Assembly: GCF_016654015.1 (NCBI RefSeq)
Contig: NZ_JAEPWM010000002.1
Span: 124,001-188,000, forward strand
Direction: 5' to 3'
DNA: 64,000 bases
DNA from: Ramlibacter ginsenosidimutans
GTDB taxonomy: Bacteria; Pseudomonadota; Gammaproteobacteria; Burkholderiales; Burkholderiaceae_C
Shown here: piece by piece, positions 1 to 11,380 of the stretch
Layout: the number at the start of each line of letters is the position of its first letter
How positions within the stretch are numbered: position 1 is the first letter of the stretch
Position numbers and translations under genes: made by a program
The notes under the pieces: model-generated
Told to the model about the DNA's origin: nothing
The model's database searches: none
Seen by the model: the letters and a program-made list of their open reading frames with translations, nothing else

Positions 1-39
1 TGCCCCGCGGCTGCGCGGCCGGGGGGCGCGGCCGACGCG

Positions 40-606
40 CTACTTCTTCGCCGCGGGCCGGCCGTACTTCGCGGTGAAGCTGGCTTTGCCGATCGCGTTC
101 CCGTTGATCATGAATCCCGCCAGGGCCGCGGTGGCATCGGCCGGAATGTCCAGCTTGTCCGTCTTCAGCGCGACCACCGTGAAGACGTAGCGGTGCGGCT
201 TGTCGCCTTCCGGGGGGCAGGTGCCGCCCCATGCCGCCACGCCGTAGTCGTTGCGCACCTGGCGCGCGCCCTGCGGCAGGTTGGCGTTGCTCGCATTGCC
301 GGCGTCGGGCTTCAGCTCGGTCACGTTCGCCGGGATGTTGATGACCGACCAGTGCCACCAGCCGGAGCCGGTGGGCGCGTCCGGGTCATAGACCGTGACG
401 GCGAAGCTCTTCGTGTCCTTGGGAGCGCCGCTCCACTTGAGCGCCGGCGACTTGTTCTCGCCGCTGCAGCCGAACACGTTGGCCTCGAACTTCTTGTCCA
501 TCATCGCGTTGGGCTTGACGTCCGGGCTCTCCAGCTTGAAGCCGGCTGCGTGCGCCGTGGCGACCGCCGCGACGGCAAGGGCGGCTGCGATCAGGCTTGC
601 TTTCAT
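40..606 (-). CDS. YbhB/YbcL-family (PEBP/Raf-kinase-inhibitor-like) exported protein
   Basis: 188-residue protein of the phosphatidylethanolamine-binding-protein family. Bacterial members bind small anionic ligands but their physiological role is mostly unknown. Visible family signatures are the DPDAPT segment followed by a WHW motif in the first half and the HRY motif (KPHRYVF) further on. The N-terminus has a signal peptide, with a hydrophobic Ala/Val-rich stretch ending in AHA-AG, so the protein is probably periplasmic. I start at the ATG at 606 because an AGGAGG ribosome site sits just upstream and the signal peptide begins there; the frame stays open another 25 codons upstream but without a secretion signal. 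It stands alone, downstream of topB on the same strand with about 115 bp between. Confidence 0.9.
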   Translation of the reverse strand: MKASLIAAALAVAAVATAHAAGFKLESPDVKPNAMMDKKFEANVFGCSGENKSPALKWSGAPKDTKSFAVTVYDPDAPTGSGWWHWSVINIPANVTELKPDAGNASNANLPQGARQVRNDYGVAAWGGTCPPEGDKPHRYVFTVVALKTDKLDIPADATAALAGFMINGNAIGKASFTAKYGRPAAKK

Positions 607-721
607 GGGGCCTCCTGTCGTGGTGCTTGTGCCCGCGATGATGCCTCGGCCGAGCCAGCTTGTCTCGGCCGGGCTGCCCATCCCGGGCGCGGCCCCGCGG
701 CCGCCGGGTGCCAGGCCGCCG

Positions 722-3727
<3,006 letters not shown>

Positions 3728-3790
3728 GGACCGCTCACGCGCTGCCTTGCGGCAATCGCGTCCTTGATGTTCTTACAATCTGCGCTTCCT

Positions 3791-3832
3791 CACGCGCGCA
3801 TACGCGCATGCGCACACGCGCGCACGTGTACG
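3791..3832. other. 42-bp perfect alternating pyrimidine-purine tract (Z-DNA-prone)
   Basis: Between the divergent starts of topB (3727) and the SET gene (3859) every base from 3791 to 3832 alternates pyrimidine-purine without a break, mostly CG and CA/TG steps. Such tracts are known to adopt left-handed Z-DNA under negative supercoiling. It lies where the promoters of both genes must be, so it could make their expression sensitive to superhelicity. The function is inferred; the alternation is directly visible. Confidence 0.6.
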
Positions 3833-3858
3833 AATCCAAATTAACACGAAATCATTTC

Positions 3859-4386
3859 ATGCCCGCAAAGTCCCCGGCGTCGCCCCGCGCCGCCGCCCCC
3901 AGGAAGTCCCCGGCCGCCAAGGCGGCGCCCCGGACCAACCGCAGGATCCAGGTCCGCAAGTCGGGCGTCCACGGCAAGGGCGTCTTCGCGCTGCAGGACA
4001 TCCCCGAGGGGGAGACGCTCATCGAATATGTGGGCGAGATCATCACGTGGAAAGAGGCCCAGCGCCGCCATCCCTGGAATCCGGACGATCCCAACCACAC
4101 CTTCTACTTTCACGTCGATGACGGGCGCGTGATCGACGCGGCCGTGGGCGGCAACGCGGCGCGCTGGATCAACCATTCGTGCAATCCGAACTGCGAGGCG
4201 GACGAGGAGGAAGGCCGGGTGTTCATCAAGACGCTGCGCAACATCAAGGCGGGCGAGGAGCTGAACTACGACTACGGCCTGATCATCGACGAGCCGTACA
4301 CGAAGAAGCTCAAGGCGGAGTATCCGTGCTGGTGCGGCAGCAAGAACTGCCGCGGCACCCTGCTGGCGCCCAAGCGCCGCCGCTGA
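3859..4386 (+). CDS. SET-domain protein lysine methyltransferase
   Basis: 175-residue protein with a complete SET domain, the S-adenosylmethionine-dependent lysine methyltransferase fold best known from eukaryotic histone methylation. After a Lys/Pro/Ala-rich tail (residues 1-35) come the SET start (GVHGKGVFA), the RWINHSCNPNCEA motif, the ELNYDYG motif and a post-SET cysteine cluster (CWCGSKNC). These catalytic and zinc-binding elements look intact. ATG 3859 is chosen as the first start after the alternating tract; the frame is open further upstream and no clear ribosome site is seen, so the start is moderately certain. birA follows after 2 nt, suggesting cotranscription. The substrate is unknown; the basic tails here and on TopB make DNA-associated proteins an attractive guess. 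Confidence 0.9.
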   Translation: MPAKSPASPRAAAPRKSPAAKAAPRTNRRIQVRKSGVHGKGVFALQDIPEGETLIEYVGEIITWKEAQRRHPWNPDDPNHTFYFHVDDGRVIDAAVGGNAARWINHSCNPNCEADEEEGRVFIKTLRNIKAGEELNYDYGLIIDEPYTKKLKAEYPCWCGSKNCRGTLLAPKRRR

Positions 4387-4388
4387 CC

Positions 4389-5141
4389 ATGCGCTGGGAA
4401 GCCGAGGCCTTGTGGGAAGCGGTGGCGCCGCTGCTGCCCGGCTTCACGGTCGAAATCCTGCCCGAGATCGACTCCAGCAACAGCGAGCTGATGCGGCGCG
4501 CCCGCGACGGCCAGCGCGATCCCGTGCTGCTGGTCGCCGAGCGCCAGACCGCCGGCCGCGGCCGGCTGGGCCGTTCCTGGCTCGCCGAGCCCGGGGCCTC
4601 GCTGACCTTCTCCCTGGGCCTGCCGCTGCAGCTCGCCGATTGGTCCGGGCTTTCGCTGGCCGTGGGCGCGAGCCTGGCCGAGAGCCTGCATCCGGAGGTC
4701 CGCCTCAAGTGGCCGAACGACCTCTGGCTGCAGGAGCGCAAGCTCGCCGGCATCCTCATCGAAACCGCGAGCCTGGACGGCAGCCGCTACGCGGTGATCG
4801 GGGTCGGCATCAACATCGCGACGCGGGCCGCCGAAGGCCTCTCCACGCCCCCGGCGGCGCTGCGCGAGCTGCTGCCCGGCATCGAGGCGCCGCAGGTCCT
4901 GCAACGCGTGGTCCTGCCCCTGGTGCGCGACGTGCTCGGGTTCGCCGAGGCAGGCTTCGCGCCTTTCCATGCGCGCTTCGACGCGCGCGACGCCTTGCGC
5001 GACCGGCCCGTGCGGCTCAGCGACGGCAGCGAGGGCACCGCCCACGGGGTGGCCGATGATGGCAGCCTGCTGGTGCATACTGCGGCCGGCCTGCACGCGA
5101 TCGGCAGTTCCGAGGTGAGCGTGCGTCCCGCCGTCCGCTGA
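4389..5141 (+). CDS. birA: Biotin--[acetyl-CoA-carboxylase] ligase
   Basis: 250-residue biotin protein ligase that activates biotin to biotinyl-AMP and attaches it to the biotin carrier of acetyl-CoA carboxylase. The biotinyl-AMP-binding GRGRLGRSW loop lies near residue 58, followed by KWPNDLWL and KLAGILIE, then a C-terminal domain. There is no N-terminal helix-turn-helix, so this is a class I enzyme without the repressor function of E. coli BirA. ATG 4389 lies 2 nt after the SET gene stop. A SPOR gene follows 10 nt downstream, so three genes look like one operon. The type III pantothenate kinase gene (coaX) often found after birA in this group is not present here. Confidence 0.95.
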   Translation: MRWEAEALWEAVAPLLPGFTVEILPEIDSSNSELMRRARDGQRDPVLLVAERQTAGRGRLGRSWLAEPGASLTFSLGLPLQLADWSGLSLAVGASLAESLHPEVRLKWPNDLWLQERKLAGILIETASLDGSRYAVIGVGINIATRAAEGLSTPPAALRELLPGIEAPQVLQRVVLPLVRDVLGFAEAGFAPFHARFDARDALRDRPVRLSDGSEGTAHGVADDGSLLVHTAAGLHAIGSSEVSVRPAVR

Positions 5142-5151
5142 ACATCCCCCC

Positions 5152-5808
5152 ATGCTGCGCCTGCTCGTCCTGCTCCTGTTGCTGGCCAACGCCGGGTACT
5201 ACGCCTGGTCGCACGGCCTGCTGCTGGCCTGGGGCGCCGGCCCCTCTCAGCAATCGGAGCCGCAGCGCGTGCAGCAGCAGGTCCGGCCCGAGGCGGTGCA
5301 GGTGCTGTCCCCGTCCGAACTGAAGCAGGTGGAGACAGTCGCGGCGCAGGCGCCGCGGCAGCCGGAGTGCCTGCAAACGGCGGCACTGGATCCGGCGCAG
5401 CTCACGCTGCTGCGCGGCGTGCTGGCGAGCTGGCCGGCGGGCTCGTGGAGCTTCGCGCCGGTCACGGAACCCGCCCGCTGGATCGTCTACATGGGCAAGT
5501 ATCCGGGCGTCGAGCAGCTCGCGCACAAGCGCGCGGAGCTGCGCCAGCTGGGCATCACATTCGACGCGCCGGGCAATCCCGAGCTGGAGCCCGGGCTGTC
5601 GCTCGGCGCCTTCCCGACGGAGGCCGCCGCCACCGCGCAGCTCGCCACGCTCGCGGAGCGCGGCGTGCGCACCGCGCGCGTGGTGCAGGACCGGTCGGAG
5701 CAGAAGGGCGAAGGCCTGCAGCTCCCGGCCGTGGACGACAGCCTGCGCCCCCGGCTGGAAGAGCTGAAGCCCGCGCTCGCGAACAAACCCCTGCGGCCCT
5801 GCCGCTGA
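5152..5808 (+). CDS. SPOR-domain membrane protein
   Basis: 218 residues. A single N-terminal membrane anchor or uncleaved signal (LLVLLLLLANAGYYAW, residues 3-18) is followed by a Gln-rich linker. A SPOR-like peptidoglycan-binding domain lies in the C-terminal half (RWIVYMGKYPG... then LSLGAFPTEAAATAQLATL), the two ba-repeats typical of SPOR. SPOR domains bind denuded glycan strands at division septa, so a cell-envelope role is likely. Cysteines at about 83 and in the final PCR are outside the domain. It sits 10 nt after birA and 15 nt before a GST gene on the same strand, probably in the same transcript. Confidence 0.8.
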   Translation: MLRLLVLLLLLANAGYYAWSHGLLLAWGAGPSQQSEPQRVQQQVRPEAVQVLSPSELKQVETVAAQAPRQPECLQTAALDPAQLTLLRGVLASWPAGSWSFAPVTEPARWIVYMGKYPGVEQLAHKRAELRQLGITFDAPGNPELEPGLSLGAFPTEAAATAQLATLAERGVRTARVVQDRSEQKGEGLQLPAVDDSLRPRLEELKPALANKPLRPCR

Positions 5809-5823
5809 ACCCGAGGAGTCGTC

Positions 5824-6480
5824 ATGTCCCTGAAGCTCTATTTCGCGCCGGGCGCCTGTTCGTTCGTGCCGCATGCCCTGCTGGAAACGGCGGGGGCGGA
5901 CTTCGAGCCGGTCATGGTCAAGCTGCACAAGAACGAGCAGAACGACGCCGCCTTCCGCGCCGTGAATCCGCGTGGCCAAGTGCCCGTGCTGGTGGACGGC
6001 GAGCAGGTGATCACGCAGATCGTCGCGATCGTGAGCTACCTGGACGCGAAGTTTCCCGAGCAGCAGTTCCTGCCGCGCGAGCCGCTCGCGCGCACCCGCG
6101 TGCTCGAGAGCCTGGCGTGGATGAACAACACGGCGCACCCGACGTTCACGCACGTGTTCATGCCCTTCAAGTTCGCCGGGACGCCCGAGGCGCAGGAGGA
6201 GCTGAAGGCCTTCAACGCCAAGGTGTACGCGAGCCTGCTCGGCGAGATCGAGGCGATGGCCAGCAAGGCGGCCGCCGCCGGCCAGCCCTGGCTGGGCGGC
6301 GAGCGACTGGGCCCGCTGGACGTCTACGCGCTGGTGCTGCTGCGCTGGGGCGGCTTCGCGAAGATCGACCCGACCAGCTATCCGGCGCTGTGGGCGCACG
6401 TGCAGAAGGTCGCGCAGCAGCCCGGCGTGGCGAAGGCGATCGAGCGCGAGCGGCTGCAGCTCAATCTCTACAAGCCCTGA
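5824..6480 (+). CDS. Glutathione S-transferase family protein
   Basis: 218-residue soluble protein with the GST layout. The thioredoxin-like N-terminal domain begins LKLYFAPGACSFVPHALLE, with the NPRGQVPVLVDG cis-proline loop and the ITQIVAIVSYLD segment that contacts glutathione. An all-helical C-terminal domain runs from about residue 90. The 'APGACS' start resembles the beta/bacterial GST class where Ser/Cys near residue 10-14 is catalytic. A GAGGAG ribosome site precedes ATG 5824. It converges tail-to-tail with the histidine kinase, stops only 3 nt apart. The substrate cannot be told from sequence. Confidence 0.9.
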   Translation: MSLKLYFAPGACSFVPHALLETAGADFEPVMVKLHKNEQNDAAFRAVNPRGQVPVLVDGEQVITQIVAIVSYLDAKFPEQQFLPREPLARTRVLESLAWMNNTAHPTFTHVFMPFKFAGTPEAQEELKAFNAKVYASLLGEIEAMASKAAAAGQPWLGGERLGPLDVYALVLLRWGGFAKIDPTSYPALWAHVQKVAQQPGVAKAIERERLQLNLYKP

Positions 6481-6483
6481 GGT

Positions 6484-7950
6484 TCACGCGGCCTGCGTGG
6501 CCGTCACGGCTTCCGGCTGCGTGGCCGTGGCGTCGAAGCGCACGCTGACGCGCGTGCCCGGCGGCACCTGGCCCGGACGCGCGTCTTGGATGGCGATCGT
6601 GGCGTGGTGCTGGCGCGCGATTTCAAGCACGATGGGCAGGCCCAGACCGGAGCCGTCGACGTTGGTGCCGAGCGCGCGGTAGAACGGCTGGAACACCAGC
6701 TCACGCTCGCCCTCCGGGATGCCGGGGCCCGTGTCTTCCACCTCAAGCAGCAGTGCGTGGCCGGCGGGATCGGCCAGCACGCGCGCCGTCACCACGCCGG
6801 GGTGGTCGGGGCTGGAGGGCGTGTAGTTCACCGCGTTGTCCAGCAGGTTGCGGATCAACTCCTTCAGCAGCGTGGGGTTGCCCTGCAGCGTGACGCCCGG
6901 CGTGCGCGGCTGCACCCCGTCGTAGCCGAGGTCGATCTTCTTCTCCATGGCGCGCGGCACGGTGTCGCGGACCGCCTCGATGGCCAGGGCCGCCAGGTCG
7001 CAGGGCTGGCGCACCATCGCCTTGCTGCTGTTCTCGGCGCGCGCCAGCGCCAGCAACTGGTTGACGGTGTGCGTCGCGCGCATGCTGGAGCGGCCGATCA
7101 GCTTCAGGGATTGCTTCAGCTGCTCGGCGTCGACCTGCTCGCGCTGGGCGAGGTCGGCCTGCATGCGCAGGCCCGCGAGCGGCGTTTTCAGCTGGTGCGC
7201 GGCGTCGGCGAGGAAGCGCTTCTGCGTCGCGATGGAGCTTTTCAGGCGCGTCAGCAGGTCGTTCACGGACGAAACGAGGGGAGCGACCTCCAGCGGCACC
7301 ACGCGGTCGTCGAGCGGGCTCAGGTCGTCGGGTTTGCGGGCGCGGATGCGCTCCTCCAGTTCGGACAGCGGCTTGATCCCGCGCACGAGCGCCAGCCACA
7401 CCAGCAGCACGGCGAGCGGCAGGATCACGAGTTGCGGCAGCATCACGCCCTTGATGATCTCGGTGGCGAGCACGGACCGCTTCTCGCGCGTTTCGGCGAC
7501 CTGAACCAGCACGGGAGCCGCGCCCGGCACCTGCACCCAGGTGGCGGCGACGCGCACGTCCACGCCGCGCATCTCCGCGTCGCGCAGCCGCGTCTCGCCG
7601 GGCGCCGGGCGCTCGTCGTCCGGCGGCGGGGGCAGGTCGCGCTCGCCGGAGAGCAGCTCGCCTTGCGACCCGAGCACCTGGAAGTAGACCTGGTCGGCCT
7701 CGTCGGCGCGCAGGATCTCGCGGGCGGGCTGCGGCAGGTTGAAGCTGGGACGCTGCGCCTGCACGGTGACCAGCTGCGCCAGCGCCTGCACGTTGTATTC
7801 GAGCGCGCGGTCGAACGGCTTGCCCGCGATGCTCTGCGCCACCAGCCAGGTGAGCGCGAGGCTGACCGGCCACAGCAGCAGCAGCGGGGTGAGCATCCAG
7901 TCCAGGATCTCGCCGAACAGCGAGCGTTGCTCACGCTGGAAGATCTTCAT
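6484..7950 (-). CDS. TctE/QseC-type sensor histidine kinase
   Basis: 488-residue membrane kinase. The first transmembrane helix is near residues 20-38 (LTPLLLLWPVSLALTWLVA), then a ~120-residue periplasmic sensor domain of the 2CSK_N/TctE type, a second helix near 165-185, HAMP, HisKA with phospho-acceptor histidine in AAHQLKTPLAGL, and an HATPase domain with N box LLDNAVNYTP, G1 VEDTGPGIP and G2 GSGLGLPIV. It partners the response regulator about 100 bp upstream on the same strand. TctE kinases sense tricarboxylates, but no transport genes lie nearby, so the ligand is open. I start at ATG 7950; a TTG two codons upstream is the alternative. Confidence 0.93.
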   Translation of the reverse strand: MKIFQREQRSLFGEILDWMLTPLLLLWPVSLALTWLVAQSIAGKPFDRALEYNVQALAQLVTVQAQRPSFNLPQPAREILRADEADQVYFQVLGSQGELLSGERDLPPPPDDERPAPGETRLRDAEMRGVDVRVAATWVQVPGAAPVLVQVAETREKRSVLATEIIKGVMLPQLVILPLAVLLVWLALVRGIKPLSELEERIRARKPDDLSPLDDRVVPLEVAPLVSSVNDLLTRLKSSIATQKRFLADAAHQLKTPLAGLRMQADLAQREQVDAEQLKQSLKLIGRSSMRATHTVNQLLALARAENSSKAMVRQPCDLAALAIEAVRDTVPRAMEKKIDLGYDGVQPRTPGVTLQGNPTLLKELIRNLLDNAVNYTPSSPDHPGVVTARVLADPAGHALLLEVEDTGPGIPEGERELVFQPFYRALGTNVDGSGLGLPIVLEIARQHHATIAIQDARPGQVPPGTRVSVRFDATATQPEAVTATQAA

Positions 7951-8055
7951 GACCAACGACTTCGCCTCGCTCCGATGACCCGGCTTCGCCCGATGACTGC
8001 CCTGTGCGCCGCGGATCGCTCGTCATTTGTCATCGAAACGCGGCGAGGCCATTCG

Positions 8056-8730
8056 TCATCCGGGAATCTTCTCCAGACAGTAGCCGAGCCCGCGCACGGT
8101 GGCAATGCGGATCGGGCCCTTCTCGATCTTCTTGCGCAGGCGGTGGATGTACACCTCGATGGCGTTGTTGCTCACCTCTTCGCCCCACTCGCACAGGCGC
8201 TCGACCAGCTGGTCCTTGCTCACGAGGCGGCCCGCGCGTTGCAGCAGCACTTCCAGCAGGCCCAGCTCGCGGGCGGACAGTTCGATCATGCGCCCGTCGA
8301 TGGTGGCGACGCGCCCCGCCTGATCGTAGTGCAGCGGGCCGTGCTTGATGGTGCTGGTGCTGCCGCCCATGCCCCGGCGCGTCAGCGCGCGCACACGCGC
8401 CTCCAGCTCCGAGAGCGCGAAGGGCTTGGCCATGTAGTCGTCCGCGCCCAGGTCCAGCCCCTTCACGCGCTCCTCGATGCCGTCGGCGGCGGTCAGGATC
8501 AGCACCGGCAGGTTGGAGCCGCGCGCGCGCAGCTTGCGCAACACCTCGAGGCCGTGCAGGCGCGGCAGCCCGAGGTCCAGGATCAGGAGGTCGAACTCGC
8601 TGGTGGTCATCAGCGCTGCGTCGGCTTCCGAGCCGCTCGCCACGTGGTCCACCGCAGCCCCCGAAGCGCGCAGGCTGCGCAGCAGGCCGTCGGCCAGGAC
8701 CTGGTCGTCTTCCGCGATGAGGATGCGCAT
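8056..8730 (-). CDS. OmpR/TctD-type response regulator
   Basis: 224 residues. The receiver domain has acidic pocket EDD (residues 7-9), phospho-acceptor Asp in LLILDLGLPRLHG, Thr/Ala in LTAADG and Lys in AKPF. A winged-helix DNA-binding domain follows, with ELGLLEVLLQRAGRLVSK and a recognition helix in NAIEVYIHRLRKKI. It is the cognate partner of the TctE-like kinase encoded next, separated by about 105 bp, a rather long gap for such a pair but without an obvious terminator. Regulation targets are not visible in the window. Confidence 0.95.
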   Translation of the reverse strand: MRILIAEDDQVLADGLLRSLRASGAAVDHVASGSEADAALMTTSEFDLLILDLGLPRLHGLEVLRKLRARGSNLPVLILTAADGIEERVKGLDLGADDYMAKPFALSELEARVRALTRRGMGGSTSTIKHGPLHYDQAGRVATIDGRMIELSARELGLLEVLLQRAGRLVSKDQLVERLCEWGEEVSNNAIEVYIHRLRKKIEKGPIRIATVRGLGYCLEKIPG

Positions 8731-8865
8731 GCTTGTCTCCTGTCTGGGACGGCGCCTTCTGCGGACGCTCGCGGAAATTCTAGGCTCCGGGTTGGACCGG
8801 CGCCTGACCTGGATCAGCCGCGGGCGCCGGCAGCCCGCATCGCGCTCCGCGCGTCAGCCCAGGGC

Positions 8866-9342
8866 TCAGGACGAGCCGCCGGCGTAGGCTTCCAGGCCGA
8901 TCTTCACCACGGTCGCCACGTCGGGCCCGACCTCCTGCCGGAACTCCCGTTCCGCCTGCGCGACTGCGTCCTTGAAGGCCTGCAGCCACAGCAGGCCGGT
9001 GGGCGTGAAGCGCACGACGCGCGCGCGGGCATCGTGGGGGTGGGCTTCCCGAGCGACGAGGCCCCAGGCCTCGCACTGGTCCACCAGGTCGCCCATGGCC
9101 TGCTTGCTCATGCCGGCCTTCTCCGCCAGGTCGGTCAGGCGAGTGCCTTCCAGGTCCAGGTGGCGGGTGATGTGGATGTGCGCCGCACTGATCTGCGCGC
9201 GCGCCGCCAGGTTGGACAGCGCCAGCGGCACGTCGATGTTGTGCGCCATCAGGTGCAGCACGCGGTCGTCGAAGCGCCGCATCGCGTGCCCGAGCAGGCG
9301 CCCGAGGTGGGTGAGGCGCCAGCCCTCGTCCAGTGTTGTCAT
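8866..9342 (-). CDS. MarR-family transcriptional regulator
   Basis: 158-residue winged-helix regulator. The central part shows the MarR fold: helix-turn-helix LTDLAEKAGMSKQAMGDLVDQCEAWG, then the wing with the charged DARARVVRFTPTG. MarR proteins usually bind palindromes near their own promoter and are released by aromatic or oxidant ligands. The gene is divergent from recA; the 143-bp shared region holds a short palindrome (AACCGGTT near 9372-9379). The target is unknown; autoregulation is the usual expectation. Confidence 0.88.
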   Translation of the reverse strand: MTTLDEGWRLTHLGRLLGHAMRRFDDRVLHLMAHNIDVPLALSNLAARAQISAAHIHITRHLDLEGTRLTDLAEKAGMSKQAMGDLVDQCEAWGLVAREAHPHDARARVVRFTPTGLLWLQAFKDAVAQAEREFRQEVGPDVATVVKIGLEAYAGGSS

Positions 9343-9377
9343 TCACCAATCGTAAGGCAAACTGACCAAAAAACCGG

Positions 9378-9406
9378 TTGTCCGGATGGGACCTCGATCG
9401 TTACAT
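9378..9406 (+). promoter_or_regulatory. Putative sigma-70 promoter of recA
   Basis: A -35-like TTGTCC (9378-9383), a 17-bp spacer and a -10-like TTACAT (9401-9406) lie about 80 bp upstream of the recA start. The match to consensus is only partial, but the spacing and the position are right. Confidence 0.4.
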
Positions 9407-9425
9407 TACTGGGCATGCATCCAGC

Positions 9426-9441
9426 CTGTTCGTCGAACCAG
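9426..9441 (+). promoter_or_regulatory. Candidate LexA (SOS) operator upstream of recA
   Basis: CTGTTCGTCGAACCAG matches the proteobacterial SOS pattern CTGT-N8-ACAG with one mismatch and contains an exact 11-bp inverted repeat, GTTCG-T-CGAAC. It lies just downstream of the proposed -10, 45 bp before the recA start, where a repressor would block transcription. SOS control of recA is established in related bacteria; this particular site is inferred. Confidence 0.4.
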
Positions 9442-9485
9442 TGGGTGCCCCCAACCTTAAATCACTGATGGCCAAGGAGAAACTG

Positions 9486-10544
<1,059 letters not shown>

Positions 10545-10550
10545 TTCCGC

Positions 10551-11012
10551 ATGGCCTTCGGCCAGCTCTCGCTCAAGGGCCGCGCGCTCAAGCTGCTCGC
10601 GGCCCGCGAGCATTCCCGCCACGAGCTCGAACGCAAGCTCGCGCCGCACGAGACCGAAGCCGGCCAGCTGAAGGCCGCGCTCGACGAGTTGCAGGCGCGC
10701 GGCTTCATCGACGAACAGCGCGTGGTCGACTCGGTGCTGCACCGGCGCGCCGGCCGGCTGGGCGCGCAGCGCATCCGCCAGGAACTGCACGCCAAGGGGC
10801 TGGACGGCGAGCGCGTGGCGGCCGCCGTGGCCAGCCTGCGCGACACCGAAGCGCAGCGCGCCCGCGAAGTGTGGCGTCGCAAGTTCGGCGTGCTGCCGGC
10901 GGATGCGGCGCAACGCGTGAAGCAGGCGCGCTTCCTCCTGGCGCGTGGCTTTTCCGGGGAGATCGTCCGGCGGGTGCTGGCCTGCGACCACGAAGAGGAC
11001 GGCGGCGCCTGA
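10551..11012 (+). CDS. recX: Regulatory protein RecX
   Basis: 153-residue all-helical protein of the RecX family, made of tandem three-helix repeats, which binds the RecA filament and limits its growth. Typical segments are LKGRALKLLAAREHSRHELERKL, GFIDEQRVVDSVLHRRA and the final LLARGFSGEIVRRVL. It starts 6 nt after the recA stop and is almost surely translated from the same transcript. Confidence 0.95.
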   Translation: MAFGQLSLKGRALKLLAAREHSRHELERKLAPHETEAGQLKAALDELQARGFIDEQRVVDSVLHRRAGRLGAQRIRQELHAKGLDGERVAAAVASLRDTEAQRAREVWRRKFGVLPADAAQRVKQARFLLARGFSGEIVRRVLACDHEEDGGA

Positions 11013-11083
11013 CGACTCGAGCAAGGGTGGCGTAACTGCAACGCGATGCGCCTGGAGCGGCCGCGCCACGACACAATAGGCCC

Positions 11084-11377
11084 ATGTTCAGCTGGTTCTC
11101 CTCTTCCGAATCGCTGCGTTTCGGCAAGGAACTCGCCGAGTTCGTGCTCCACGAGCTTTCCGGGTCGGCGGCCAAGGGCGAAGCCAAGTTCACCGCCAAG
11201 GCCGAAAAGGCACTCGTGCGGGCCGATCAACGTGTCAGGGACTTCAAGGCCCGTGAACGCCTGAACGTCTACAAGAAGGCCAAGCTGGCCAACGCCTTCC
11301 TCTGGACGCTGCGTGACAGCGGGTGCAGCGCCGAATACGCCGACCAGCTCACCGAGTGGCTGAGCCTGCGTCTCTGA
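11084..11377 (+). CDS. Small conserved-looking protein of unknown function
   Basis: 97-residue soluble, mostly helical, charged protein (many Lys/Glu/Arg), starting MFSWFSSSESLRFGKELAEF. I do not recognise a named domain. There is no signal peptide or membrane segment. It lies between recX and a TPR glycosyltransferase gene whose start is only 3 nt after this stop, so it is probably co-expressed with that gene. The regular amphipathic pattern and tight packing support it being real. Function is not assigned. Confidence 0.65.
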   Translation: MFSWFSSSESLRFGKELAEFVLHELSGSAAKGEAKFTAKAEKALVRADQRVRDFKARERLNVYKKAKLANAFLWTLRDSGCSAEYADQLTEWLSLRL

Positions 11378-11380
11378 TCC

